From NCBI RefSeq assembly GCF_022414535.1, contig NZ_JADWYM010000030.1:1-64000 (forward strand): a stretch of DNA of 64,000 nt, read 5' to 3'. A program made the translations under genes and the position numbers. The DNA is from Streptomyces sp. MUM 2J (GTDB taxonomy: Bacteria; Actinomycetota; Actinomycetes; Streptomycetales; Streptomycetaceae). Below, piece after piece: positions 31,523 to 39,952 of the stretch. Position 1 is the stretch's first letter; every line of letters begins with the position of its first letter. A model generated the notes under the pieces. It saw only the letters and a program-made list of their open reading frames with translations, ran no database searches and was not told the DNA's origin.

Positions 31523-32878
31523 ATGCGCGCACGAAGAATCACCCACGTCCTCATCACGGCCACAGCCGCCGGCTCGCTGCTGGTCGCCTGCAGCGGGGCG
31601 GGCGGCTCCTCGGACGGCAGTGGCGGGGGCAAGAGCATCAATGTGCTGATGGTCGGCAACCCGCAGATGGAGGACATCGCGAAGCTGACCGAGAGCACGT
31701 TCACGAAGGACACGGGGATCAAGGTCAACTTCACGATCCTCCCGGAGAACGAGCTGCGCGACAAGGTCACCCAGGACATCGCCACTCAGGCCGGCCAGTA
31801 CGACGTCGCCACCATCGGTGCCTACGAGGTACCCATCTGGGAGAAGAACGGCTGGCTGCACGAGCTCAGCTCCTACGCCGACAAGGACGCGGGCTTCGAC
31901 AAGGCCGACCTGCTCAAGCCCATGGTCATATCCCTGTCCGGTTCCGACGGCAAGCTGTACGCCCTGCCGTTCTACGGCGAGTCCTCGATGCTCATGTACA
32001 ACAAGGACGTCATGAAGGCGAAGGGCATCACGGTGCCCGAACGTCCCACCTGGCAGCAGATCGCGGACATCGCGGCCAAGGTCGACGGCGCCGAGCCGGG
32101 GATGCGGGGCATCTGCCTGCGCGGTCTGGCCGGCTGGGGCGAACTCGGGGCATCGCTGACGACCGTGGTCAACACCTTCGGCGGCACCTGGTTCACCGAG
32201 GACTGGAAGGCCCAGGTCGACGGCCCCGGGTTCAAGAAGGCGACGGACTTCTACGTCGACCTGGTCAGGAAGCACGGCGAGGCGGGCGCGGCACAGGCCG
32301 GCTTCACCGAGTGCCTGAACGCGATGAGCCAGAAGAAGGTCGCGATGTGGTACGACGCGACCAGTGCGGCGGGTTCGCTGGAGGACCCGGCCTCCAGCAA
32401 GATCGCCGGGCATGTCGGCTACGCCTACGCGCCGACCGTCGAGACCAGGAGCAGCGGCTGGCTGTGGTCCTGGGCGTGGGCGATGCCCAAGACCACGAAG
32501 AACGCCGACGCCGCCTCGAAGTTCATGCTGTGGGCCTCCAGCAAGAAGTACGAGAACCTCGTCGGCGAGAAGCTCGGATGGTCACGTGTGCCGGCCGGCA
32601 AGCGGGCCAGCACCTACGAGATCCCGCAGTACCGGAAGGCCGCCGCGTCGTTCGGTGACATCACCCTGAAGTCCATCGAGCAGGCCGACCCGGCCAACCC
32701 GGGCGTCCAGCCCCGGCCGACCGTGGGCATCCAGTACGTGGCCGTCCCCGAGTTCCAGGACCTGGGGACCAAGGTCACCCAGGAGATCTCCGCCGCCATC
32801 GCCGGCAAGACCAGCGTGGACAAGGCGCTGAACGACGGCCAGAAGCTCGCCGAGGACGTCGCCAAGAACTATCAGTGA
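31523..32878 (+). CDS. ABC transporter substrate-binding lipoprotein, polyol type
   Basis: 451 residues from ATG 31523. The signal peptide (basic MRARRITHV, then a hydrophobic stretch) ends in the lipobox LLVAC with Cys at about residue 23, so it is lipid-anchored outside the membrane. The mature part is a family 1 binding protein. The stretch LRDKVTQDIATQAGQYDVATIGAYEVPIWEKNGWL is characteristic of sorbitol/mannitol binding proteins (SmoE/MtlE type), which is the basis for calling it a polyol importer. It is followed by two permease genes and a polyol-type dehydrogenase gene. No ATPase gene is present; streptomycetes share one (MsiK) among many sugar importers. Confidence 0.9.
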   Translation: MRARRITHVLITATAAGSLLVACSGAGGSSDGSGGGKSINVLMVGNPQMEDIAKLTESTFTKDTGIKVNFTILPENELRDKVTQDIATQAGQYDVATIGAYEVPIWEKNGWLHELSSYADKDAGFDKADLLKPMVISLSGSDGKLYALPFYGESSMLMYNKDVMKAKGITVPERPTWQQIADIAAKVDGAEPGMRGICLRGLAGWGELGASLTTVVNTFGGTWFTEDWKAQVDGPGFKKATDFYVDLVRKHGEAGAAQAGFTECLNAMSQKKVAMWYDATSAAGSLEDPASSKIAGHVGYAYAPTVETRSSGWLWSWAWAMPKTTKNADAASKFMLWASSKKYENLVGEKLGWSRVPAGKRASTYEIPQYRKAAASFGDITLKSIEQADPANPGVQPRPTVGIQYVAVPEFQDLGTKVTQEISAAIAGKTSVDKALNDGQKLAEDVAKNYQ

Positions 32879-32891
32879 CCCGCCCGGACCG

Positions 32892-32916
32892 CCCGGCCGG
32901 CCCGCCCCCGGCCGGG
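32892..32916 (+). terminator. Intra-operon hairpin between binding-protein and permease genes
   Basis: CCCGGCCGG (32892-32900) pairs with CCGGCCGGG (32908-32916) over a 7-base loop, 14 bases after the binding-protein stop. Hairpins here are known in sugar-importer operons to protect or partly terminate the message, giving excess binding protein over permeases. Confidence 0.5.
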
Positions 32917-32959
32917 TGCCGCTTCCCCCACCCCGGCCGTCATCGGCAGAGGAACCATC

Positions 32960-33919
32960 ATGACCGCGCTCAGCGCTCCACCCAAGACAGCCCCACCGCC
33001 CGGCTTCCGTCACACCTCCACGGGAGCCCGCAAGTGGAAGCGCCGCTTCCCACTGCTGCCGGCGCTGGTCTTCACCATCGCCGTCACACAACTGCCCTTC
33101 GTGGCCACGCTCGTCATCTCCACCTTCCAGTGGAACATCCTCAAGCCGGGCGAGAGGCACTTCGTCGGCCTGTCCAACTTCGCGTTCGTCTTCACCGACG
33201 AGCGACTGCGCACAGCGGTGCTCAACACCATCGTGCTCACTTCTTCGGTGGTGCTCGTCAGCGTGGTCCTCGGCCTCGGCCTGGCGATGCTGCTCGATCG
33301 CCGCTTCGTCGGCCGCGGTCTCGCCCGGACGATGCTCATCGCACCGTTCCTGGTCATGCCGGTCGCGGCGGCGCTGCTGTGGAAGCACGCCATCTACAAC
33401 CCCGACTACGGACTGCTCAACGGCACCCTCAACGCCGTCTACCGGCTCTTCGGCGCGGACAACGGACCCACGATCGACTGGGTGTCCTCCTACCCCATGC
33501 CGGCGGTCGTGGTGTCCCTGGTCTGGCAGTGGACACCGTTCATGATGCTGATCCTGCTCGCCGGTCTGCAGGCGCAGCCCGGCGACGTCCTGGAGGCGGC
33601 CCGCGTCGACGGAGCCTCGGCCATGGCGACCTTCCGCCACATCACGTTGCCGCACCTGCGCCAGTACATCGAGCTGGGCTGCCTGCTCGGCACGATCTAC
33701 GTCGTCCAGACCTTCGACGCGGTGTACACCATCACCCAGGGCGGACCGGGCTCCCGGACGACCAACCTGCCCTACGAGATCTACCTGACCATGTTCCGCA
33801 AGTACGAGTACGGCGAGGCCGCGGCCGCCGGGGTGGTCGTCGTGCTCGGCTCGATCGTGATCGCGACCTTCGCGCTGCGCACCATCGCCTCGCTGTTCCG
33901 CGAGGAGGTGTCCCGATGA
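32960..33919 (+). CDS. ABC sugar/polyol transporter permease (MalF/SmoF type)
   Basis: 319 residues with six membrane helices. The first is FPLLPALVFTIAVTQLPFVATLVISTF. The cytoplasmic EAA loop reads LEAARVDGASAMATFRHITLPHL (about residues 211-233), the contact site for the shared ATPase. GGPGSRTTNLPYEIYLTMFRKYEYGEAAA before the last helix is typical of polyol permeases. GGCAGAGGAA precedes ATG 32960. The gene ends in an ATGA overlap with the second permease. Confidence 0.93.
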   Translation: MTALSAPPKTAPPPGFRHTSTGARKWKRRFPLLPALVFTIAVTQLPFVATLVISTFQWNILKPGERHFVGLSNFAFVFTDERLRTAVLNTIVLTSSVVLVSVVLGLGLAMLLDRRFVGRGLARTMLIAPFLVMPVAAALLWKHAIYNPDYGLLNGTLNAVYRLFGADNGPTIDWVSSYPMPAVVVSLVWQWTPFMMLILLAGLQAQPGDVLEAARVDGASAMATFRHITLPHLRQYIELGCLLGTIYVVQTFDAVYTITQGGPGSRTTNLPYEIYLTMFRKYEYGEAAAAGVVVVLGSIVIATFALRTIASLFREEVSR

Positions 33920-34800
33920 CCCGAGCAGCCGTCACCGCGCCGGGCGCGAAGCTCAGGAAGCTCGTCCGCCGACGCGACGACCAGCGCGGTACGCCCCGGT
34001 TGTCACCCGCGTGGACCTTCGTCGCCTGGCTCGCCACGCTGGCGTTCTTCGCGCCCGTGGCGTGGATGGTGCTGACGTCCTTCCACCGGGAGGCGGACGC
34101 GGCGACCAACCCGCCGACCCCGTTCGCTCCCCTCACCTTCGACCAGTACAAGCTGCTGTTCAGCCGGGACATCACTCCCTTCCTCCTCAACTCGGCCATG
34201 GCGAGCGTCAGCTCGACGCTGCTGGTACTCGCCTTGGCGGTGCCGACGGCCTACGCGCTGTCCATCAAGCCGGTCGAGAAGTGGACCGACGTGATGTTCT
34301 TCTTCCTGTCCACCAAGTTCCTCCCGGCCATCGCGGCCCTGCTCCCGGTGTATCTGATCGTCAAGGACGCCGGGATGCTGGACAACGTGTGGACGCTGAG
34401 CATCCTCTACACCGCCATGAACCTCCCGATCGCGGTGTGGATGATGCGCTCGTTCCTCGCCGAGGTCCCCAAGGAGATCCTGGAGGCCGCCGAGGTCGAC
34501 GGCGCCGGCCTGCCCACCGTGCTGTGGCGGATCGTCGCACCGGTCGCCATGCCGGGACTGGCCGCCACCTCGCTGATCTGCTTCATCTTCAGCTGGAACG
34601 AGTTCATGTTCGCGGTCAACCTCACCGCGACCAAGGCGTCGACGGCACCGGTCTTCCTGGTCGGGTTCATCACCAGCGAGGGTCTCTTCCTCGCCCGGCT
34701 CTGCGCCGCCGCCACGTTGGTCTCCCTGCCGGTCCTCATCGCCGGTTTCGCAGCCCAGGACAAACTGGTCCGCGGCCTGTCCCTAGGAGCAGTCAAGTGA
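33916..34800 (+). CDS. ABC sugar/polyol transporter permease (MalG/SmoG type)
   Basis: 294 residues, six membrane helices after a basic N-terminal arm. The EAA loop is LEAAEVDGAGLPTVLWRIVAPVAMPGLAA, and the LSTKFLPAIAALLPVYLIVKDAG and FIFSWNEFMFAVNLT segments are typical of the family. Translationally coupled on both sides: ATGA with the first permease and GTGA with the dehydrogenase gene. Confidence 0.93.
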   Translation: MTRAAVTAPGAKLRKLVRRRDDQRGTPRLSPAWTFVAWLATLAFFAPVAWMVLTSFHREADAATNPPTPFAPLTFDQYKLLFSRDITPFLLNSAMASVSSTLLVLALAVPTAYALSIKPVEKWTDVMFFFLSTKFLPAIAALLPVYLIVKDAGMLDNVWTLSILYTAMNLPIAVWMMRSFLAEVPKEILEAAEVDGAGLPTVLWRIVAPVAMPGLAATSLICFIFSWNEFMFAVNLTATKASTAPVFLVGFITSEGLFLARLCAAATLVSLPVLIAGFAAQDKLVRGLSLGAVK

Positions 34801-35786
34801 AAGCCGCTGTCATCGAAGCCCCCGGCAAGGTCACCGTCACCACGGTGCCCGACCCCACACCCGGGCCGCGCGAGGTCGTGGTCGAGGTGGCGGCCTGCGG
34901 ACTGTGCGGGACCGATCTGCACATCCTCCAGGGCGAGTTCGCCCCGACGCTGCCGGTCGTACCGGGCCATGAGTTCGCCGGGCAGGTGGTGGGCCTCGGC
35001 AGCGACGTCACCGAACTGGAGATCGGTGACCGGGTCGCCGTCGACCCCTCGCTGTACTGCAACGAGTGCCGCTACTGCCGCGTGGGACGCAACAACCTCT
35101 GCGACCGGTGGCAGGCGATCGGCGTGACCCGGGCCGGTGGTGCCGCCGAGTACGCCGTGGCGCCCGTCGCCAACTGCGTGCGGCTGCCGGACCACGTCGA
35201 CGTCCAGGACGCGGCCCTGATCGAGCCGCTGTCCTGCGCCGTGCGCGGCTACGACGTGCTCAACAGCAGGATCGGCTCCCACGTGCTGATCTACGGCAGC
35301 GGGACGATGGGCCTGATGATGCTGGAGCTGGCCAAACGCACCGGCGCCTCCTCGGTCGACGTCGTCGACGTCAACCCGGAGCGACTCGCGACGGCCGAGA
35401 AGCTGGGCTGCTCGCAAACGGCCCTGTCCGCTGACGTGCTGGGGCGACCGGCGGGTTGGGACGTGGTGGTCGACGCGACCGGCAACGCCGCCGCCATCCA
35501 GGACGGCCTGGAACGAGTCGCCAAAGCCGGGACGTTCCTGCAGTTCGGCGTCTCCGACTACGCGACGACGGCCACCATCTCTCCGTACCGCATCTACAAC
35601 CAGGAGATCACCATCACCGGCTCCATGGCGGTGCTGCACAGCTACGAACGGGCGGCGGAACTCTTCGCCACCGGGGTGCTCGATCCGCAGGTCTTCATCA
35701 GCCACCGGATGCCGCTGTCGGAGTACCCGCAGGCACTGGACCGGTTCGCCGCCGGCCAGGGACGCAAGATCGTCGTCCTGCCCTGA
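34797..35786 (+). CDS. Zinc-dependent medium-chain polyol (sorbitol/arabitol-type) dehydrogenase
   Basis: 329 residues from GTG 34797, overlapping the permease stop. Catalytic zinc ligands lie in CGLCGTDLH and GHEFAG; the structural zinc lobe is CNECRYCRVGRNNLC (about residues 87-101). The Rossmann loop GSGTMGLMMLELAKRTGA, followed by VVDVNPERL, has an acidic residue after beta-2, indicating NAD+ rather than NADP+. Given its place behind a polyol importer, it should oxidise the imported polyol to a ketose for the kinase encoded at 35993. The exact polyol cannot be read from the sequence. Confidence 0.92.
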   Translation: MKAAVIEAPGKVTVTTVPDPTPGPREVVVEVAACGLCGTDLHILQGEFAPTLPVVPGHEFAGQVVGLGSDVTELEIGDRVAVDPSLYCNECRYCRVGRNNLCDRWQAIGVTRAGGAAEYAVAPVANCVRLPDHVDVQDAALIEPLSCAVRGYDVLNSRIGSHVLIYGSGTMGLMMLELAKRTGASSVDVVDVNPERLATAEKLGCSQTALSADVLGRPAGWDVVVDATGNAAAIQDGLERVAKAGTFLQFGVSDYATTATISPYRIYNQEITITGSMAVLHSYERAAELFATGVLDPQVFISHRMPLSEYPQALDRFAAGQGRKIVVLP

Positions 35787-35850
35787 CCCCGTCCCGGCCG
35801 GAACCCTCGTCACGTCCCGGCGGTCACGTCCCGGTCGCATCCGCCGGGGC

Positions 35851-35887
35851 GGGGTCCGGACCCGAGCGGAGCCCGGGTCCGGACCCC
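35851..35887 (+). terminator. Strong hairpin between dehydrogenase and PfkB kinase genes
   Basis: A perfect 14-bp stem, starting GGGGTCCGGACCC at 35851 and closing at 35887, has a 9-base loop. It is 64 bases after the dehydrogenase stop and 106 before the kinase start, so it probably ends the main transcript and leaves the kinase to read-through or its own promoter. Just before it, GTCACGTCCCGG is repeated at 35809 and 35823. Confidence 0.65.
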
Positions 35888-35992
35888 ATCACACGCCGGT
35901 GGCGTTCCGCAGCCGACGTGGCCCGCGCAGCCCGTCAGCCACGGGGTCCCTCCGTGCCGATCTCTGCGAGTCTTTCCGAGGGAGAGCAGTCC

Positions 35993-36955
35993 TTGAGCCC
36001 ACATCAGATCACGGTCCTGGGAGAGTGCGTCGCGGACGCCTTCGCCGAACCGGCGAGCGCCGCGAACGAACTCGCCCTGCGGGTGCTGCCCGGCGGTGGA
36101 CCAGCGAACACGGCGGTGGCACTGGCCAGGCTCGGCACGCCGGCCCGCTTCCTCGCACGTCTGTCCGGGGACGTCTTCGGCCGCTTGTTCCGGTCCCACC
36201 TGGAGGCATCCGGCGTCGACCTGTCGTACGCCGTCACCGCCGACGAGCCCAGCACACTGGCCGTGGCGGACCTCGACGCCGACGGGCAGGCCACCTTCTC
36301 GTTCCACTCCCAGGACACGGCCGACTGGCAGTGGACTCCCGAGGAACTGGCCCGAGTGGATCTGTCCGAAACGGCCTGTCTGCACACCGGCTCGCTGGCG
36401 CTGGTCCGAGAGCCCGGAGGGACGGTGGTGGAGGGGTTCCTGGCGGCAGCGGCACCGCAGGCCACCATCAGCATCGATCCCAACGTGAGGCCGCTGCTGG
36501 TGCACCCGGATGTCTACCGCGGCCGGCTGACGCACTGGTGCGGTCTCGCCGACATCCTGCGCCTGAGCGGGGACGACCTGGAACTGCTCCTGCCGGGCAC
36601 CCCGCTCGACCGGGCCTGCGACACCTGGCACGCCGCGGGGGTACGGCTCGTGGTGATCACGCTCGGCGCCGAGGGAGCCCTGGCCTCACTCGACGGCGAA
36701 CGGCTGCGGATACCCGCAGTGCCCACGCAGGTCGCCGACACGGTCGCCGCGGGCGACTCCTTCACCGCCGGCCTGCTGCACCACCTCGACGCCCGCGGAC
36801 ACCTCGGTGGCCGACTGGCCCGTCTCGATCTCGCCGACGTCGCGGAGGCATGCCGGTTCGGCGCTCAGGTCTCGGCTCTGACCTGTTCCGTCACCGGTCC
36901 CAACCCGCCGTGGCGGAATCAGCTGGCAGAGCCCGCAACCGCCGGCCGCCCCTGA
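35993..36955 (+). CDS. PfkB-family carbohydrate kinase (fructokinase-like)
   Basis: 320 residues from TTG 35993, selected because GGGAGAG lies eight bases upstream; a GTG at 35954 is the alternative. The first signature is VLPGGGPANTAVALARLGTPARFLARLSGD; the second, with the catalytic base, is VADTVAAGDSFTAGLLHHL (anion hole A-A-G-D). ISIDPNVRP is also typical. Substrate is probably the ketose made by the neighbouring dehydrogenase (fructose, xylulose or similar), phosphorylated for entry to glycolysis or the pentose-phosphate pathway. Confidence 0.9.
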   Translation: MSPHQITVLGECVADAFAEPASAANELALRVLPGGGPANTAVALARLGTPARFLARLSGDVFGRLFRSHLEASGVDLSYAVTADEPSTLAVADLDADGQATFSFHSQDTADWQWTPEELARVDLSETACLHTGSLALVREPGGTVVEGFLAAAAPQATISIDPNVRPLLVHPDVYRGRLTHWCGLADILRLSGDDLELLLPGTPLDRACDTWHAAGVRLVVITLGAEGALASLDGERLRIPAVPTQVADTVAAGDSFTAGLLHHLDARGHLGGRLARLDLADVAEACRFGAQVSALTCSVTGPNPPWRNQLAEPATAGRP

Positions 36956-37150
36956 CGGGCAGGTGCGTCAAGCCGGGCACGCCGTCCAGGACCGGTCGCC
37001 CTCAGGTGCGCTGCACACCGGGTGCGAGCGGGACGAAGGGCCCGGCAGCCGGCGGTGACCCCGCACCGCCCACGCCCGCGCGAGGCCGGCGTCGGCCGCC
37101 GGCCGGCCGCGCACCGCGCGGGCAGTGCCCCAGCGGCGGCCGGAGGTGTC

Positions 37151-37498
37151 TCAGAGGTGGCTGAGGACGTTGACCACACGGCCGTTGGGGTCGCGGACGA
37201 AGAAGCGGCGCACGCCCCACTCCTCGTCGCTCAGCGGGTGGACGATCTCCGCGCCGCGTTCCCTCATGGCCGCGTACGCGGCGTCCACGTCCTCGACCTC
37301 GATGCTCATGTCCGGGATGACCGGCGCCGTCTGGTCCTCGGTCATCACACTGACCTGGACGGAGGGGTTCCCGGGGGACGCGAGGGTCATGATCCAGCCG
37401 TGGTCCATGACCTCCTCGAAGCCCAGGACGCCGTAGAATTCCGAGCTCTTGCCGAACGACCGCGACGGGATGTTGGGGACGACACGGCGGATGTGCAT
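37151..37498 (-). CDS. Glyoxalase/VOC superfamily protein
   Basis: 115 residues, one full betaalphabetabetabeta pair: VVPNIPSRSFGKSSEFYGVLGFEEVMD in the first module and VEDVDAAYAAMRERGAEIVHPLSDEEWGVRRFFVRDPNGRVVNVL in the second. The metal ligands of true glyoxalases are only partly apparent (no His at the first position), so binding of a small ligand, for example resistance by sequestration, is as likely as catalysis. It is convergent with the PfkB gene. Confidence 0.85.
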   Translation of the reverse strand: MHIRRVVPNIPSRSFGKSSEFYGVLGFEEVMDHGWIMTLASPGNPSVQVSVMTEDQTAPVIPDMSIEVEDVDAAYAAMRERGAEIVHPLSDEEWGVRRFFVRDPNGRVVNVLSHL

Positions 37499-37692
37499 CT
37501 CGCGGCTCCGGTGGTCTGGTCGGACGCGGCTGAGGACCGGGCCAGCCTAGCCCGTGCGGGAGACGGCCCGCGCACACCGAGCGGCCCGGCGCGGATCTCT
37601 CCGGGGTCTGTCCCCCTTCGGCCGAAACGCCGCGTGCGGGAACCGAATGGCCCGGCAGAAGCCAGGAGACCCCCACCCGTGCGGGAGGCGCG

Positions 37693-37809
37693 ATGCGGTC
37701 GACCACGTCCCAGGGCGCGAGTGTGCCGGAGTGCGCCGTCGCCGAGCTGCTCGTCTCCGACCCAGACGCCGCCATCGACTTCTACGTCAGCGGCGACTCC
37801 CCGTCCTGA
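37693..37809 (+). pseudogene. Truncated VOC-like gene start
   Basis: From ATG 37693 (GGGAGG a few bases upstream) a frame of 38 codons includes CAVAELLVSDPDAAIDFYV, which is the usual opening strand and helix of a VOC protein, and then hits a TGA. No continuation was found in any frame downstream, so this looks like a gene cut short by deletion. It lies close to an intact VOC gene on the other strand. Confidence 0.45.
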
Positions 37810-37923
37810 CGGACATCCGGCGGGCGGGCACCCTGCGTGCGCCTGCCCTACGGCTTCTCGGGGCCGTTCCGTCTCGCCGTCGTCACGCGGTCGGGTTCCC
37901 GGGGGCCGGCCGGCGGTGAGTCG

Positions 37924-39096
37924 TCACCGGGGGCGGAACTGAGGGCCGTAGGTCTCCTCGGTACCGGCGATGGGCATCTCCATCAGGTCCACGGCGGGAG
38001 CCTCCAGCCTGCGCATGCGACGCACCGCGGTCATCAGACTGTCGGGGTCGCCTTCCTCCCACGCCGTGTCGAGCGCTTCCAGAACCGTGGTGTACGTGCT
38101 GTCGAAGTCCTCCAGGAGCCGCTGGGCCGCGGCGGGCGGTCGGTCCCATCCGCCCGCCGGGACCATGGACATGGGCCGCGTGTCGGGGAAGGGGATCGAC
38201 GGTCCGGTGAACTGCCACGTGCCGGCGGCCTCACGTAGTTGCCGGCCGTGATAGATCTCGGCGAAGGCGTAGTAGTGCGCCATGTGGCCGTCGTCGAGAC
38301 CGTCGGTCGGGGAGGCCGAGGTGCCTTCCCCCTGATCCTTGATGATCTCGATCGAGCGCTCGACGTCCTCAAGCGTCTTGATGGGACTGAGCGTGTCCTC
38401 ACCGATGCGTTCGTGCAGCTGCCGGTCGACGGAGAGATCGGGTGCCACCACTCGGAACGCCTTCTGCAGTTCGTCGTAGAAGTGGCCGATGCTGTGGGGT
38501 TCAGGCGCGCCGTCGGTCAGTGGCGCCGCAGGCGCCTCGATGGCCATCATCACGTCCCGCAGGAGTTCCCTGGTCAAGCCGGACAGGTACACGTTGAGCC
38601 CCGGATGCACGCCGCCGGGCAACGGCCCCGGGTAGACGGGTGCCGACTCCCTGATCCGCGGTCGGCCCCCCAACCCCGCCAGCAGGTTGCAGACGATACC
38701 GAAGTGGTACATCTCGTCGGAGATGATGCGCCGGATCAGCCGGGCGGCATCGCACGTGCGGTTCCTGACGGACCACCAGCCGCAGAGATAGGGCGGGATG
38801 GTGGAGAACTCGATCTCCACGGCCACCTGGAGGGCTGATCTGAGCCAGTCGACGCCGCGGTTCCCCTCGGGGACGGCGACCAGACGGGCCACCGCCCCGT
38901 GCCGCGGTGGGGGGTACTGCCCGGGAGCCGAACCTTGGGGACTCCTGGCGCAGGCGGCAGCGGAGACCGGCGTGGCCGCCGCGAAGGCAGCCGATGCCAG
39001 GAGGCTGCGACGCCGAACAGGAACACCGGCCGCTCCCTCGGGAAATCCATTCGCCTTCGCCACGGCCGCCTCCGCACCCGCCGGTGATCCCGGCAT
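37924..39096 (-). CDS. Tat-exported ferritin-like protein (VioB/RebD-type ferritin domain)
   Basis: 390 residues. The N-terminus carries a twin-arginine signal, VRRRSLLASAAFAAATPVSAAACA (from about residue 27), so it should be exported folded, possibly retained as a lipoprotein through the AAACA region. The mature part begins with LRSALQVAVEIEFSTIPPYLCGWWSV followed by RIISDEMYHFGIVCNLLAGLGG, the E...ExxH di-iron pattern of the 'ferritin-like' domain in iminophenyl-pyruvate dimer synthases (VioB, RebD). The associated large C-terminal catalytic region of those enzymes is absent. Function unknown; an exported metal-dependent oxidase or iron-binding protein are possibilities. Confidence 0.8.
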   Translation of the reverse strand: MPGSPAGAEAAVAKANGFPEGAAGVPVRRRSLLASAAFAAATPVSAAACARSPQGSAPGQYPPPRHGAVARLVAVPEGNRGVDWLRSALQVAVEIEFSTIPPYLCGWWSVRNRTCDAARLIRRIISDEMYHFGIVCNLLAGLGGRPRIRESAPVYPGPLPGGVHPGLNVYLSGLTRELLRDVMMAIEAPAAPLTDGAPEPHSIGHFYDELQKAFRVVAPDLSVDRQLHERIGEDTLSPIKTLEDVERSIEIIKDQGEGTSASPTDGLDDGHMAHYYAFAEIYHGRQLREAAGTWQFTGPSIPFPDTRPMSMVPAGGWDRPPAAAQRLLEDFDSTYTTVLEALDTAWEEGDPDSLMTAVRRMRRLEAPAVDLMEMPIAGTEETYGPQFRPR

Positions 39097-39488
39097 CGCC
39101 CTCGTACCAGATACGCGAAGCTAGCAGCCCTGCCCGGCCCCGCCGTGGTGTCCACAGCGCACGACGCGCCTTGTCACACCATCGGTCCAGCCGGGAACCG
39201 AGCGGCCACGGGGAGCGGCCGCATCAGCCGGGTGCCCGAGGCGCAACGTTCGCTTCGGGCGCCCGACTTCGGACTCCGGAAGAACCCGAGCCTCTTCGGG
39301 CTGCGGGCAACAGGGGACGAGTGCGACCCCGCCCCGTGTGAACGCGGCCGTACAGCGCTTCGTGTACTTGCTTCCCGCCCGGTGCCACTTCCCCTGGAAC
39401 CTCATATATCCGGAATCTCACCTAGTATTTCGCACCGTGTTCGGGTGATCGCATGTAGTGATCATGTGGTGTGTTCAATGATGGCAGT
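39097..39488. other. Promoter region of the VWA operon; no gene seen
   Basis: 392 bases between divergent transcription units. The right end is A+T-rich (CATATATCC near 39402, GTATTTCG near 39425), and GTGATC is repeated at 39445 and 39458 just before the operon. Good start signals for a further gene are missing on both strands. Confidence 0.4.
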
Positions 39489-39812
39489 ATGACAGGGCGT
39501 GTGTTGATTTGGTCCGGGGGCGCGGTCGCGTTGGCGACCGTCGTGGGTATGACGTGGTACTGGGGTCGGACGGGATTTCGGCTGGACGACACCCTGGGGT
39601 GGATCGGCGCGGTGGTGGGTACTGCCGGACTGGCCATGGCGGTGTTCGGGGCTGCCGCGGCCGGCCGTGACCCGGACGCCGACCACCGGGTCGACTCGCG
39701 GGAGGGGGAGCGGACGAGCGGTGGTGCCGTCCGTGTGCGGATGAAGGCCAGGGCATCCGGAAAGAGCCGGGTGTACCAGGCCGGCCGCGACCAGACCGTC
39801 AACGACGCATGA
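39489..39812 (+). CDS. Small two-helix membrane protein with C-terminal YQAGRDQ tag
   Basis: 107 residues from ATG 39489 (GTG 39471 is an alternative; neither has a clear ribosome-binding site). Two membrane helices (residues 3-24 and 35-57) form a hairpin. A charged linker and the ending SRVYQAGRDQTVNDA follow on the cytoplasmic side. The same tag is found in the next gene's product. I recall YQAGRDQ-like tags at the ends or linkers of many actinobacterial proteins in signalling and conflict loci, but its function is not known to me. The stop overlaps the next start (ATGA). Confidence 0.65.
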   Translation: MTGRVLIWSGGAVALATVVGMTWYWGRTGFRLDDTLGWIGAVVGTAGLAMAVFGAAAAGRDPDADHRVDSREGERTSGGAVRVRMKARASGKSRVYQAGRDQTVNDA

Positions 39813-39952
39813 GCCCCGACACCCGAGAGCCCGGGGGCGCACCCGGGGACGGCGGAGCGCCCGGCGACGCCGGTGCGCCGGAGAACAGCGGGCCCCAGAT
39901 GGAGGCCACTGCGTCGAGGCGCGGCCGGGTGTACCAGGCCGGCCGTGACCAG
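39766..39952 (+). repeat. 29-bp coding repeat specifying the YQAGRDQ tag
   Basis: Positions 39766-39794 (end of the first gene) and 39924-39952 (start of the second) are identical except for one C/T difference. Both encode G/S-R-V-Y-Q-A-G-R-D-Q. Identity at silent positions suggests a recent duplication, or exchange of the tag between the two genes. Confidence 0.85.
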
